This document shows positions 32,285 to 40,972 of a stretch of 40,972 bases of DNA, piece by piece; positions within the stretch are counted from its first letter, which is position 1, and each line of letters opens with the position of its first letter. Both the position numbers and the translations under genes were made by a program. The DNA lies in contig NZ_CANLOB010000037.1 in the NCBI RefSeq assembly GCF_947492815.1, positions 1 through 40,972 on the forward strand. The letters are read 5' to 3'. Below the pieces are notes generated by a model that searched no databases, was not told where the DNA came from, and was given only the letters and a program-made list of their open reading frames with translations. This DNA comes from an uncultured Dokdonia sp. GTDB lineage: Bacteria; Bacteroidota; Bacteroidia; Flavobacteriales; Flavobacteriaceae.

Positions 32285-32292
32285 TATGTTTG
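32285..32292 (+). promoter_or_regulatory. Promoter -7 box of the upxY-NRPS operon
   Basis: TATGTTTG matches TAnnTTTG exactly. A TTTG at 32265-32268, 16 nt upstream, may be the -33 element. It implies a leader of about 310 nt before upxY. Confidence 0.6.
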
Positions 32293-32299
32293 TATCAAA

Positions 32300-32609
32300 T
32301 AATAAGTAAAGCAAAATGTTGCACACTTATTATAAACTATTGAAATTTTGAACCTGGACGGAAAGATTATTATCAAAGTAATCAGAAGTCAACTCTCAAC
32401 ATATTTATATAGAGAGTTTCTGTATCAAACTATATGATACACTAAAGATCAGTTTCTTTTAAACATAATTTTTCTTTTAAGAATGAACGTGATGTGAGTC
32501 AAGGAAGCGAAGCTATGGTTTTTTTTAAGATTCTTTTTCTAGTCTATTATCTAAATATCAAACATATCAATTACTACTACTCGGTTATTGTATAAATAAA
32601 TTAACGGTT
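32300..32609 (+). promoter_or_regulatory. Long structured leader of the upxY-NRPS operon
   Basis: The untranslated leader holds two adjacent perfect hairpins, AACTCTC/GAGAGTT (32391-32418) and GTATCA/TGATAC (32422-32440), then a weak AGC-GAA-GCT stem before eight T (32519-32526). NusG paralogues such as LoaP act on leader RNA hairpins, so these are candidate recruitment or termination sites for UpxY. Seen by eye only. Confidence 0.4.
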
Positions 32610-33137
32610 ATGGGAAATCTTCTAAAAATTGGCTGGCATGTTCTTTATGTTAAGTCACGTCATGAACAAAAAGTAGACAACTTATTAAAAGAGATAGGGT
32701 TAGAATCTTTCTTACCATTAGTAAAGACTATACGCATATGGAGTGATCGAAAAAAAACCATAGAAGTTCCTCTTTTTCCATCATATGTCTTTGTTAAAGT
32801 TGAAAGTGCTACAGATTTTTACAAAGCACAATCTATAAATGGAGCTTGCACATTTGTGAAGTGTGGAAATTCTTATTCAACGATAAGAGATACAGAGATT
32901 CAAAAAATTAAATTCTTATTAACTACAGAAGATATTGTAGATGTAGCGCGAACTCCTGACCGATTAGAAAAAGGTGAAATCGCACTCATCCAATATGGAG
33001 CCTTTACAGGTTTAGAATGTGAAATTCTAAATGTAAATAATAATAATAAAGTTGTCGTTCGTATGGATTCTATCAATCAAAATATTACGGCAACATTACC
33101 GAATCACTATTTGTCTAAATTATCAAAAGCAGTCTGA
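32610..33137 (+). CDS. UpxY-family NusG-like transcription antiterminator
   Basis: A specialised NusG paralogue of 175 residues. The N-terminal NGN domain (about 6-100) begins GWHVLYVKSRHEQKVDNLL and contains the EVPLFPSYVFVKV segment. The C-terminal KOW-like part (about 120-165) includes KGEIALIQYGAFTGLECEIL. In Bacteroides, UpxY proteins let polymerase read through long capsule operons; LoaP and TaA do the same for antibiotic operons. Here it is the first gene before a very long NRPS gene. The TGA stop overlaps the NRPS ATG (TGATG), so the two are translationally coupled. A role in processive transcription of the NRPS operon is strongly suggested by position. Confidence 0.9.
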   Translation: MGNLLKIGWHVLYVKSRHEQKVDNLLKEIGLESFLPLVKTIRIWSDRKKTIEVPLFPSYVFVKVESATDFYKAQSINGACTFVKCGNSYSTIRDTEIQKIKFLLTTEDIVDVARTPDRLEKGEIALIQYGAFTGLECEILNVNNNNKVVVRMDSINQNITATLPNHYLSKLSKAV

Positions 33138-36100
33138 TGAAAAATAATGTCACAAATGTACAGAAGTATATCTGGCTAGATCAGATACTTGAAAGCGAGT
33201 CTCCAAAGTATAATATTGGAGGTTACGCATTTATAAAAGGAGCTATCGATGTAGATCGTTTTAAGCTTGCTCTTGATATTTTAGCAAAAGAAAATGATAT
33301 TTTTTCTTTTGTTTTTGAAGAGAAAAGAGGCTTTCCATCATATCGTATTCAAGACGTAGCTCCAAATTTAGGATTAGTCTATTTAGAAGAATCTGATGAA
33401 TCAAAAGTTATAAAATCGATTCGAGAAGATTTTGTAATTCCTTTTGATTTCAAAAATGAGAAACAACTTTATAAGATGTGGCTTATCAAAGTAAGTCCTA
33501 CATCGTATATATGGTATTCTAAACTTCATCATATTATATCAGATGGTTTCTCTTTTCAATTGTTATACAATAAAGTAAATAGAATTTATAAGCAATTAGA
33601 AACAGATACTATTTATGATGAGATATCTATAGAAAAAAACACCTATTCATATGAAGCCTTTATCGCTTCAGAAGAGCTATATAGGACTTCGGATGATTTT
33701 TCTAAAGATAGAGACTTCTGGGTAGATCGTTATGCATCATTACCGTCATTAGTATATACGGGAACAAATAAAATAACAAATCATTGTCATATTGAAATTG
33801 CATTATCTGAAAGTGAAAATGAAGCTTTTTGGAATTTTGCAAAAACAGAGAGACTCGGAATTTTTCATTTATTACTGGGGTGCTTCTCTATAGTATTATC
33901 AAAATACTACAATACGGATGAGGTAAATTTGGGGATGCCTATTTTAAATAGGAAAAATGCAACTGAAAAACGCACTTTTGGTCCGTTTCTGAGTCTGTTA
34001 CCTTTAAAACTTTCTATAGAAAATACAACATCGGTTATTGATTTTGTAAAAGAAATAAAGAGTACACTCTTTATGTGTTATAGACACCAACGTTTTCAGC
34101 AAGCTGATATATTAAGAAATATATCTCAGGAAGCATCAAAATTATATGATGTACGATTATCCTATGAACGTATGCAATATGAAGCTGAGTTTTCAGGAAA
34201 AACAACAGATATATATCCACTAGCTAATGATAGCGAAGAAGATCCTATTTCTATACATGTTTTTGAAGGCATGGATCAAAAAATTAGTTTTAGGTTTGAT
34301 ATTAATGAAAAATATGTTTCGAAGTTTGAAGCAAATCAACTCATAACTTCTTTTAAAAATGTATTAACACATTTAAAAGATATTAAGGATACGTCTATTG
34401 CAGATATTCAAATTGCTAGTCAGGCTCAATTACAAGAAGTACATGCTATTTCTAATGGGGAGGTGGTACAAAGACCTGAAGAAACGTTTTTAGATCTCTG
34501 GAACCTTGTCGTATCTAATCATTCTTTTAGGAAGGCAGTATCTTACCAAGCTACTTCACTTGAATATGCAACACTTGAAAAGTATGCAAATACAGTAGCC
34601 TCTTATTTACAGATGAAAGGTGTAAAGAAAGGAGCTAAAGTTGGTGTCATGCTTTCAAGATCAGAAAAAAGTATTATCGGAATTCTCGCAACCTTAAAAA
34701 CAGGAGCTATTTATGTGCCTATTGATGAGGCATATCCAATAGAAAGAAAACAGTATATCATAGAAGACGCTCAATTAGACTTTATTTTAACAGACGTATC
34801 TTCTCAATCAATAATAGAAGAAATAGAGTGTAATATAGATACGATTATAGAGGCATATACGCCTTTAGAAAATTATACACCTGTATATAACAAACCTAGT
34901 GATGAGGCTTATATTATCTATACATCGGGCTCTACAGGAAAGCCTAAAGGAGTTGTGATTAATCATAAATCATTATATGATTATACATTGACATTTAGAG
35001 ATTATTTTAATCTTGATGAGCAAGATGTTGTTTTACAACAAGCGTCTACGTCTTTTGACACTTCTGTAGAAGAAATTTTTCCGATCCTATCTGTAGGAGG
35101 AAATCTAGTGATTGCAAATGACACCCAAGACTTCCATAAATTACTTCAAGAATGTGAGTATTATAATGTGTCTTTACTAAGTACCAATCCTTTTGTATTA
35201 CAGTATCTTAATGATCATCATACAAAATATGATTTAAATTTTAAAACGCTTATTAGTGGAGGTGATGTATTAAAGATTCATCAGGTAGATCAACTTATAG
35301 AAACGTATAATGTATATAATACATATGGTCCTACAGAAAGTACTGTTTGTGCTACGTATCATAAAGTCGAAAAAGCAGATGCTTCGCTACCTATAGGAAA
35401 ACCGATCACAAATAGAGGGGTTTATCTTTTAGATGGTACAAAAATATTACCTAAAGGAGCGATAGGAGAAATAGGTTTGTCTGGTATAGGACTGGCTGTT
35501 TGTTACCTTAATAAGAAAGAGTTGACAAATCAGGCTTTTCTGAATATTGATGGAAGACGTATCTATAAAACAGGAGATCTTGGAAAATGGGATGTAGATA
35601 ATAACCTTATTTTTTATGGTAGAAAAGATAACCAACTAAGTTATAAAGGATATAGAATTGAAGTAGGCGAAATAGAACAGGCTATACAACAAGCAAATGC
35701 GTATGTGATCGATAGTTATGTATGTATAAAAGAGGTAAAAGGAATGCCTATACTAATAGCATATTTAGTAGGAAATGAATCTTTTATCAACATTGCCACC
35801 TTAGTTATAGACTTAAAAGGATATTTGCCAGAATTTATGATCCCAACACATTTTGTGATTATAGAAGCGATTCCTTTATTACCGAATGGTAAGATAGATA
35901 TCAAAAGTTTGCCAGAAGCTGTAACATTAAATACAAACGAAGTGGTAGCACTTCCTTCAACAGAAGAAGAGAAAGAAATTGCAGCTATTTGGAAAGAACT
36001 ATTAAAACTAGATGAAGTAGATGTCAATGTGAGCTTTTTTGAGTTAGGAGGACACTCTTTATTAGCAAATCAATTTATTAGTAATTTAAGAGATCAGAAA

Positions 36101-39100
36101 GGAGTTGAACTCTCATTGAGAGATTTTTATAAATCTCCTACTATAAAAGAGATAGGGGAGTTAGTACCATCATTAGATAAGAAAGAGATTCAACATATTA
36201 TAGCTCCTCATCAAGAACTATATCCACTGTCTTATGCACAAGATAGATTATGGTTTTTAAATCAGTTAGATACTGAAGATACCTCATATCATGTATCAAG
36301 AGCTATTAAGTTAACTGGTGAGATAGATATAACAATATTAGAAAAAACATTTTCTAAGCTTATAGAGAAACACGAGATTTTAAGAACTGTCTTTGTAAAT
36401 CATGAAGGCGCTCCTTATCAAAAAATATTATCTCCATTTTTGTTTACAATTCCAATAAAGGATTGTAGAGAAGTTAGCGAAAATGCAAAAGAAAAAGTAA
36501 TTTCTGATCGTCTTGATAAATTAGAAAATAGCTCTTTTGAGATAGAAGAAGGCCCATTATTTAGAGTGGAATTACTTAGATTTTCAGAAACAGAAAATGT
36601 TCTTTTATTCTGTGAGCATCACTTAATCTTAGATGGATGGACACAAGGTATTTTATTTAGAGATTTTGTAGATATTTATAATGAATTAAAAAGAAACCCA
36701 GCGTTTGAGGTTAAGAAGCCTAAAGTTACTTTTAAAGATTACGCATATTGGGAAAAAGAAAGCTTTCGCGAAAGCGTAATGAACGAAAAATTAAATTTTT
36801 GGGAACAAAAATTTGAAGGTTTTTCAAATGAGCAGTTAGTACCATTAGATTTTTCCAGAGCGTTAACTTCTAGTAAAAATGGAGGAACTATATCTCATGT
36901 GTTTTCATTAGATTTTTCAGAAAAATTAAGAAGGTTTTCAGAAAAACAGCATACCTCATTGTTTATTACAATGATGACTGCATTTAAAATTGCATTACAC
37001 AAATTCAGTAATCAGACAGATATATGTGTAGGTACTGCAGTTGCTAATAGACGTTATAAAGAATTTCAGGAAGTATTAGGGATGATTGTAAATACAATCG
37101 CTTTGAGGACAACATTTACGTCTGATAGCACACTTATAGATGTACTTCAAGAAGTAAAAGAGACGTGTTTAAATGCATACACACATGATGATACTCCTTT
37201 TGGAAAAGTAGTAGAAAGAATAAATCCTGAGAGAGGATTAAACATGCACCCACTGTTTCAATATATGTTTAGCTTCGTTAATGTACCTATACAGAGTATG
37301 TCTTTGCTAGATGCCGAGATTGAAATTATAAAAGGACATAATAAGGCTTCACAGTTTGATATAAGTGTGGTTATAAATACTATTTACGAGCAAATAGATC
37401 AGGTAGTAGGTAATCAGGCAGATAGAAGAATTTCTATAGATTGGGACTACAATGCAGATATATTTATGCATACCACTATGGAGCGTATTCTAATGGCATA
37501 TCTATATATTTTAGAAGCGCTTATTGTAGATCCTACGCAATCATTAACTGCTATAGATTACATCTCTGAAGAAGAAAAAGAGATGCTATTACATGATTTT
37601 AATGCTACAACAGTAGCATATCCGTCAGAAAAAACAGTTGTAGATTTATTTACAACACAAGTTAAGAATACACCTAATGCAATAGCATTAGAATTCAATG
37701 ATACAAAGTTTACATACCAAGAATTAGATACAGTTTCAAATCAATTGGCCAATTATTTAGTAACGGGCTTTACGATTGAAAAAGAAGATTTAATTACGGT
37801 AAAACTAGAGCGAAGTGAGTGGCTGTATATAGCATTATTGGCCATATTAAAAACAGGAGGAGCGTATGTGCCCATAGATCCTAGTTATCCACAACAACGT
37901 ATTGATTTTATAGAAAACGATACTAAAAGTAAAGTGACTATAAATGATGCACTCATTGCTGCTTTTATAACGAAGCAAGAAGCCTATAGTGACAAATTGC
38001 CTGTGGTTTCTTTAGATGCAACACATCTTGCCTATGTAATTTACACATCAGGCTCTACAGGGAACCCTAAAGGCGTAATGATTGAGCACAAGAGTTTAGT
38101 CAACTATATTATAGATCAAGGAAAAACATTTGATTTTAGTAGTTCTGAACGTGTATTACAGTTTTCAAACCCTGCGTTTGATGCTTCGATGGAGCAAATA
38201 TTCTTAGCCTTATTACATGGAGCAACTTTAGTGAGTGTATCTAAAGATCGTATGATGGATCCGGTAGATTTCACGAAAGTGATAAAAGAATATGCCATTA
38301 CACATATACACGCAACACCGAGTTATTTAGAACATTTGGATGATCTTACATCGTGTAAAGACTTGCGTAGAATTATTGCAGGAGGAGAAGCGTGTTCAAA
38401 AAAACTGGCTGAAAAATTATATGCCGTAGCAGATTTTTATAATGAGTACGGTCCTACAGAAACTACGATTAGTTCTACGATTTGTACTGTAGATAAGAAT
38501 CAACTGGAAAAAGATAGTATTTCTATAGGAACTCCTGTAGCTAATACACAAACATATATTCTCTCGGATGATTTATCATTAAAACCTATAGGTGTTTTTG
38601 GAGAGTTATGTATTTCTGGCGATGGGCTTTCTAGAGGGTATTTGAATAGAGAAGATTTAACATCAGAAAAGTTTGTAGCACATCCATTTATTGAAGGAGA
38701 ACGCTTATATAAAACAGGCGATATTGCTAGATGGTTATCTGATGGAACGATAGCGTTTTTAGGTCGTAAAGACGACCAAGTGAAGGTAAGAGGATATCGT
38801 ATTGAGTTAGGAGAAATAGAACATGCTATACAATTACAAGAAAACATTAATCAATGTGTTGTTATTGTAAAGGAAGTAGAAGGAGATCAAGCAATCATAG
38901 CATATCTTGTTAGTACAACTTCAATAGATAAACAAGCATTGCGTATCGCATTAAGTCATCAATTACCTGATTATATGTTACCGAATTATTATGTGGAGTT
39001 GGATAAGATTCCGCTAACTCCTAACGGTAAAATAGCTAAGAAGGCATTACCGTCTATACAATCTAAAGACAGAATTAAAAATACATATATAGCTCCTGAA

Positions 39101-40972
39101 ACTACTATTGAAAGACAATTAGTAGCTATATGGGAAGAAGTGTTAGGAATAGAAACCATAGGTCTTACAGATAATTTCTTTGACTTGGGAGGACACAGTC
39201 TTAAAATGACATTGGTAGTTAATAAGGTGAAAAATAGATTAGGGTATGATCTTACTATAAAAGACATGTTCTTAAACCCAACAATTGCCTCTATTATTCC
39301 TACGTTAGGAGATAAGGTATATGATACGATTCCTAAAGTAGCAATTCAGGCTGACTATCCGCTTACGTCTTCGCAACATAGGCTATGGATTTTAAGTCAA
39401 TTTGAAGGAGGTAGTAAAGCGTATAATATTCCAGGTGCCTTTGAATTAGAAGGAGTTTTAGATGTAGAAAAATTAAAAGAAGCATTTGCTATTGTTATTG
39501 AGAGACATGAGACTTTAAGAACATTTTTTAAACGAAATGATAAAGGAGAAGTGCGTCAGTGTATTGTAGATGCTTTAGGTATTGATCTTCAAATGGAATG
39601 CTTTGATTATAGCGAAGTTGAAAATCAAGAAGAGGCTTTGCAGAAAAGAGTTGAGAATAGTTATAAGTATCAATTTGATTTAGGAGAAGCACCTTTAGTA
39701 CGTTTACATCTGGTAAGACTATCAGAAGATAGACATGTATTATTTTTTAATATGCATCATATCATTAGTGATGGTTGGTCTATTGAAGTTTTAAGTAAAG
39801 AGCTTATTACTATTTATGATCACTTGGTGCAATCAAAAGATATCAATTTACCAGCGCTTGCTATACAATATAAAGACTATGCTTCTTGGGTAAAAAGTGA
39901 AGCTCAAATGGCGAAACTACATCTATCTAAAGAATATTGGTTAGATACCTTTAGTGGAGATGTACCCGTATTAGAGCTTCCTACAGATAAAATAAGACCA
40001 AAAATTAAATCCTATGTGGGAGATTCAATAACGTATGATTTCTCAGTAGCAACTAGTAAACGTTTACAGTTGTTTTCACAAGAAAATGATATGAGTCTTT
40101 TTATGATCTTAATGACAGGAATTAATGGACTGTTATCAAGGTATACAAATACAAGAGATCTTGTTTTAGGAACACCTGTTGCTGGAAGAGATCACACAGA
40201 TTTAGAGAATCAAATAGGATTGTATTTAAATACATTGGCTATTAGAACAATCTTTGAAAAGGAAACCACTTTTGAAGAATTACTAGCCATTCAAAAAGAA
40301 ACCTTATTAAATGCGTATGCTCACCAAGAATATCCTCTGGATAACCTAATAGATGAATTAGGCTTGGGAAGAGATACGAGTAGATCTGGACTGTTTGATG
40401 TACTAGTAGTCTTACAAAATCAACAAGATTTATTTAGATCAGACGGTTTAGAACTAAGTGGGTTGAATTTAAAACCTTATGAAGGATATCAAAGAAAAGT
40501 AAGTCAGTTTGACATAAGTTTTCTCTTTTCAGAGAAAGAAGGACAACTGTCATTACAGATAGAATATAATACTGATATTTATGAATCTCATTTTATAGCT
40601 CGTTTAGGACATCATTTAAATAACTTTTTACAAGAAGGAATGAATCGTCCAAGTAATCGTATAGCGACATTAAATTATTTAGGTTCTTCAGAAGAATCTC
40701 AGTTATTACATGATTTTAATGCTACTGCAGTTGATTATCCATCAACTACGATGGTAGATTTATTTGTAACGCAGGCTTCCAAAACTCCAGATGCCACAGC
40801 ACTTATTCTTGGAGATCAGCGATTTACGTATAAAGAGCTTGATGAGGTTTCCAATGAACTAGCTCATTATTTATTATCTAATTATGAAATAGGTATAGAG
40901 AGTTTAGTAGGCGTAAAATTAGATAGAGATGAATGGTTATTAATTTCATTGCTAGCGGTATTAAAAGCAGGT
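33137..40972 (+). CDS. Non-ribosomal peptide synthetase, partial (C-A-T-C-A-T-C-A...)
   Basis: The first 2612 residues are visible; the gene runs off the window. Domains: C1 (about 5-430, HHIISDG at 131-137), A1 (450-935, YTSGSTGKPKG at 595-605), carrier protein 1 (Ser974 in LGGHS), C2 (1029-1460, HHLILDG at 1161-1167), A2 (1500-1980, YTSGSTGNPKG at 1636-1646), carrier protein 2 (Ser2021 in LGGHS), C3 (2074-2510, HHIISDG at 2207-2213) and the start of A3. An N-terminal C domain before the first A domain suggests an acylated starter. There is no epimerisation domain. By hand alignment to GrsA, the specificity residues are DTESIGTVCK for A1 (close to the lysine code I recall from bacitracin synthetase) and DAEHIGEISK for A2 (unassigned). 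A palindrome copy lies in frame in C2. Confidence 0.95.
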   Translation, partial: MKNNVTNVQKYIWLDQILESESPKYNIGGYAFIKGAIDVDRFKLALDILAKENDIFSFVFEEKRGFPSYRIQDVAPNLGLVYLEESDESKVIKSIREDFVIPFDFKNEKQLYKMWLIKVSPTSYIWYSKLHHIISDGFSFQLLYNKVNRIYKQLETDTIYDEISIEKNTYSYEAFIASEELYRTSDDFSKDRDFWVDRYASLPSLVYTGTNKITNHCHIEIALSESENEAFWNFAKTERLGIFHLLLGCFSIVLSKYYNTDEVNLGMPILNRKNATEKRTFGPFLSLLPLKLSIENTTSVIDFVKEIKSTLFMCYRHQRFQQADILRNISQEASKLYDVRLSYERMQYEAEFSGKTTDIYPLANDSEEDPISIHVFEGMDQKISFRFDINEKYVSKFEANQLITSFKNVLTHLKDIKDTSIADIQIASQAQLQEVHAISNGEVVQRPEETFLDLWNLVVSNHSFRKAVSYQATSLEYATLEKYANTVASYLQMKGVKKGAKVGVMLSRSEKSIIGILATLKTGAIYVPIDEAYPIERKQYIIEDAQLDFILTDVSSQSIIEEIECNIDTIIEAYTPLENYTPVYNKPSDEAYIIYTSGSTGKPKGVVINHKSLYDYTLTFRDYFNLDEQDVVLQQASTSFDTSVEEIFPILSVGGNLVIANDTQDFHKLLQECEYYNVSLLSTNPFVLQYLNDHHTKYDLNFKTLISGGDVLKIHQVDQLIETYNVYNTYGPTESTVCATYHKVEKADASLPIGKPITNRGVYLLDGTKILPKGAIGEIGLSGIGLAVCYLNKKELTNQAFLNIDGRRIYKTGDLGKWDVDNNLIFYGRKDNQLSYKGYRIEVGEIEQAIQQANAYVIDSYVCIKEVKGMPILIAYLVGNESFINIATLVIDLKGYLPEFMIPTHFVIIEAIPLLPNGKIDIKSLPEAVTLNTNEVVALPSTEEEKEIAAIWKELLKLDEVDVNVSFFELGGHSLLANQFISNLRDQKGVELSLRDFYKSPTIKEIGELVPSLDKKEIQHIIAPHQELYPLSYAQDRLWFLNQLDTEDTSYHVSRAIKLTGEIDITILEKTFSKLIEKHEILRTVFVNHEGAPYQKILSPFLFTIPIKDCREVSENAKEKVISDRLDKLENSSFEIEEGPLFRVELLRFSETENVLLFCEHHLILDGWTQGILFRDFVDIYNELKRNPAFEVKKPKVTFKDYAYWEKESFRESVMNEKLNFWEQKFEGFSNEQLVPLDFSRALTSSKNGGTISHVFSLDFSEKLRRFSEKQHTSLFITMMTAFKIALHKFSNQTDICVGTAVANRRYKEFQEVLGMIVNTIALRTTFTSDSTLIDVLQEVKETCLNAYTHDDTPFGKVVERINPERGLNMHPLFQYMFSFVNVPIQSMSLLDAEIEIIKGHNKASQFDISVVINTIYEQIDQVVGNQADRRISIDWDYNADIFMHTTMERILMAYLYILEALIVDPTQSLTAIDYISEEEKEMLLHDFNATTVAYPSEKTVVDLFTTQVKNTPNAIALEFNDTKFTYQELDTVSNQLANYLVTGFTIEKEDLITVKLERSEWLYIALLAILKTGGAYVPIDPSYPQQRIDFIENDTKSKVTINDALIAAFITKQEAYSDKLPVVSLDATHLAYVIYTSGSTGNPKGVMIEHKSLVNYIIDQGKTFDFSSSERVLQFSNPAFDASMEQIFLALLHGATLVSVSKDRMMDPVDFTKVIKEYAITHIHATPSYLEHLDDLTSCKDLRRIIAGGEACSKKLAEKLYAVADFYNEYGPTETTISSTICTVDKNQLEKDSISIGTPVANTQTYILSDDLSLKPIGVFGELCISGDGLSRGYLNREDLTSEKFVAHPFIEGERLYKTGDIARWLSDGTIAFLGRKDDQVKVRGYRIELGEIEHAIQLQENINQCVVIVKEVEGDQAIIAYLVSTTSIDKQALRIALSHQLPDYMLPNYYVELDKIPLTPNGKIAKKALPSIQSKDRIKNTYIAPETTIERQLVAIWEEVLGIETIGLTDNFFDLGGHSLKMTLVVNKVKNRLGYDLTIKDMFLNPTIASIIPTLGDKVYDTIPKVAIQADYPLTSSQHRLWILSQFEGGSKAYNIPGAFELEGVLDVEKLKEAFAIVIERHETLRTFFKRNDKGEVRQCIVDALGIDLQMECFDYSEVENQEEALQKRVENSYKYQFDLGEAPLVRLHLVRLSEDRHVLFFNMHHIISDGWSIEVLSKELITIYDHLVQSKDINLPALAIQYKDYASWVKSEAQMAKLHLSKEYWLDTFSGDVPVLELPTDKIRPKIKSYVGDSITYDFSVATSKRLQLFSQENDMSLFMILMTGINGLLSRYTNTRDLVLGTPVAGRDHTDLENQIGLYLNTLAIRTIFEKETTFEELLAIQKETLLNAYAHQEYPLDNLIDELGLGRDTSRSGLFDVLVVLQNQQDLFRSDGLELSGLNLKPYEGYQRKVSQFDISFLFSEKEGQLSLQIEYNTDIYESHFIARLGHHLNNFLQEGMNRPSNRIATLNYLGSSEESQLLHDFNATAVDYPSTTMVDLFVTQASKTPDATALILGDQRFTYKELDEVSNELAHYLLSNYEIGIESLVGVKLDRDEWLLISLLAVLKAG
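36762..36775. repeat. Palindromic repeat copy 6, inside NRPS C2 domain
   Basis: GCTTTCGCGAAAGC lies in frame in the NRPS gene and encodes SFRES (within WEKESFRESVMNE), in a variable part of the condensation domain after the HHxxxDG motif. Confidence 0.85.

Noticed and set aside
32155..32376. Minus-strand 73-codon frame upstream of upxY
   Set aside because: It lies over the tandem operator and -7 box of the opposite operon and has no own start signals.
1..40972. CRISPR arrays, tRNA, rRNA and insertion sequences
   Set aside because: I found no regularly spaced repeats, tRNA-like cloverleaf, rRNA segment or transposase frame on reading both strands.
33137..40972. Short minus-strand frames inside the NRPS gene
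   Set aside because: They are antisense shadows of a continuous plus-strand coding frame with full NRPS motifs.

Overview
The window is AT-rich DNA from a member of the Bacteroidota, most probably the family Flavobacteriaceae. Signs of this are promoters of the TAnnTTTG (-7) type, few Shine-Dalgarno sequences, an arginine pathway built around a succinylornithine-type carbamoyltransferase, a GLPGLI protein paired with an outer-membrane receptor-like protein, a UpxY-type NusG paralogue, and double-glycine leader peptides of the flavobacterial kind. I had no database access. Product names rest on motifs and remembered family features.

Layout. 1-960: decayed minus-strand genes. 963-2447: a haem-c-motif lipoprotein. 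2593-11777: a tight minus-strand arginine operon (GNAT acyltransferase, argG, argC, proC, argD, argF', argB, argE, argH), mostly joined by 4-nt overlaps. It is preceded by a 21-codon leader ORF ending in four Arg codons and a stop, next to a -7 box. 12050-14686: a bicarbonate-transporter (SbtA-like) operon divergent from a LysR gene. 14825-18444: GLPGLI protein and outer-membrane protein. 18656-26216: a stress and micro-oxic region with small membrane proteins, an alpha-crystallin-like protein, Hsp20, HtrA, an NMT1-like protein, a Crp/Fnr regulator, a tandem universal stress protein and a frameshifted HMA metal-binding protein. Three divergent intergenic regions there carry near-identical FNR-type inverted repeats.

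26106-40972: a specialised-metabolism region. It has a secreted prolyl oligopeptidase, two short double-glycine-leader peptides without cysteine, a membrane-spanning TPR-AraC hybrid regulator, a UpxY antiterminator and a large NRPS that runs off the end (C-A-T-C-A-T-C-A, 2612 residues visible). The two peptide promoters and the promoter of the UpxY-NRPS operon share a tandem operator with a 22-bp period at fixed helical spacing from the -7 box. I infer that peptides and NRPS belong to one regulon, probably driven by the TPR-AraC protein. This candidate peptide-signalling circuit is the most novel item in the window. The arginine leader peptide is the second.

Two further themes recur. A 14-bp palindrome, GCTTTCGCGAAAGC, occurs six times perfectly, three of them in reading frames. 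Several small genes carry single-base frameshifts or internal stops, which are either real decay or consensus errors in homopolymers.
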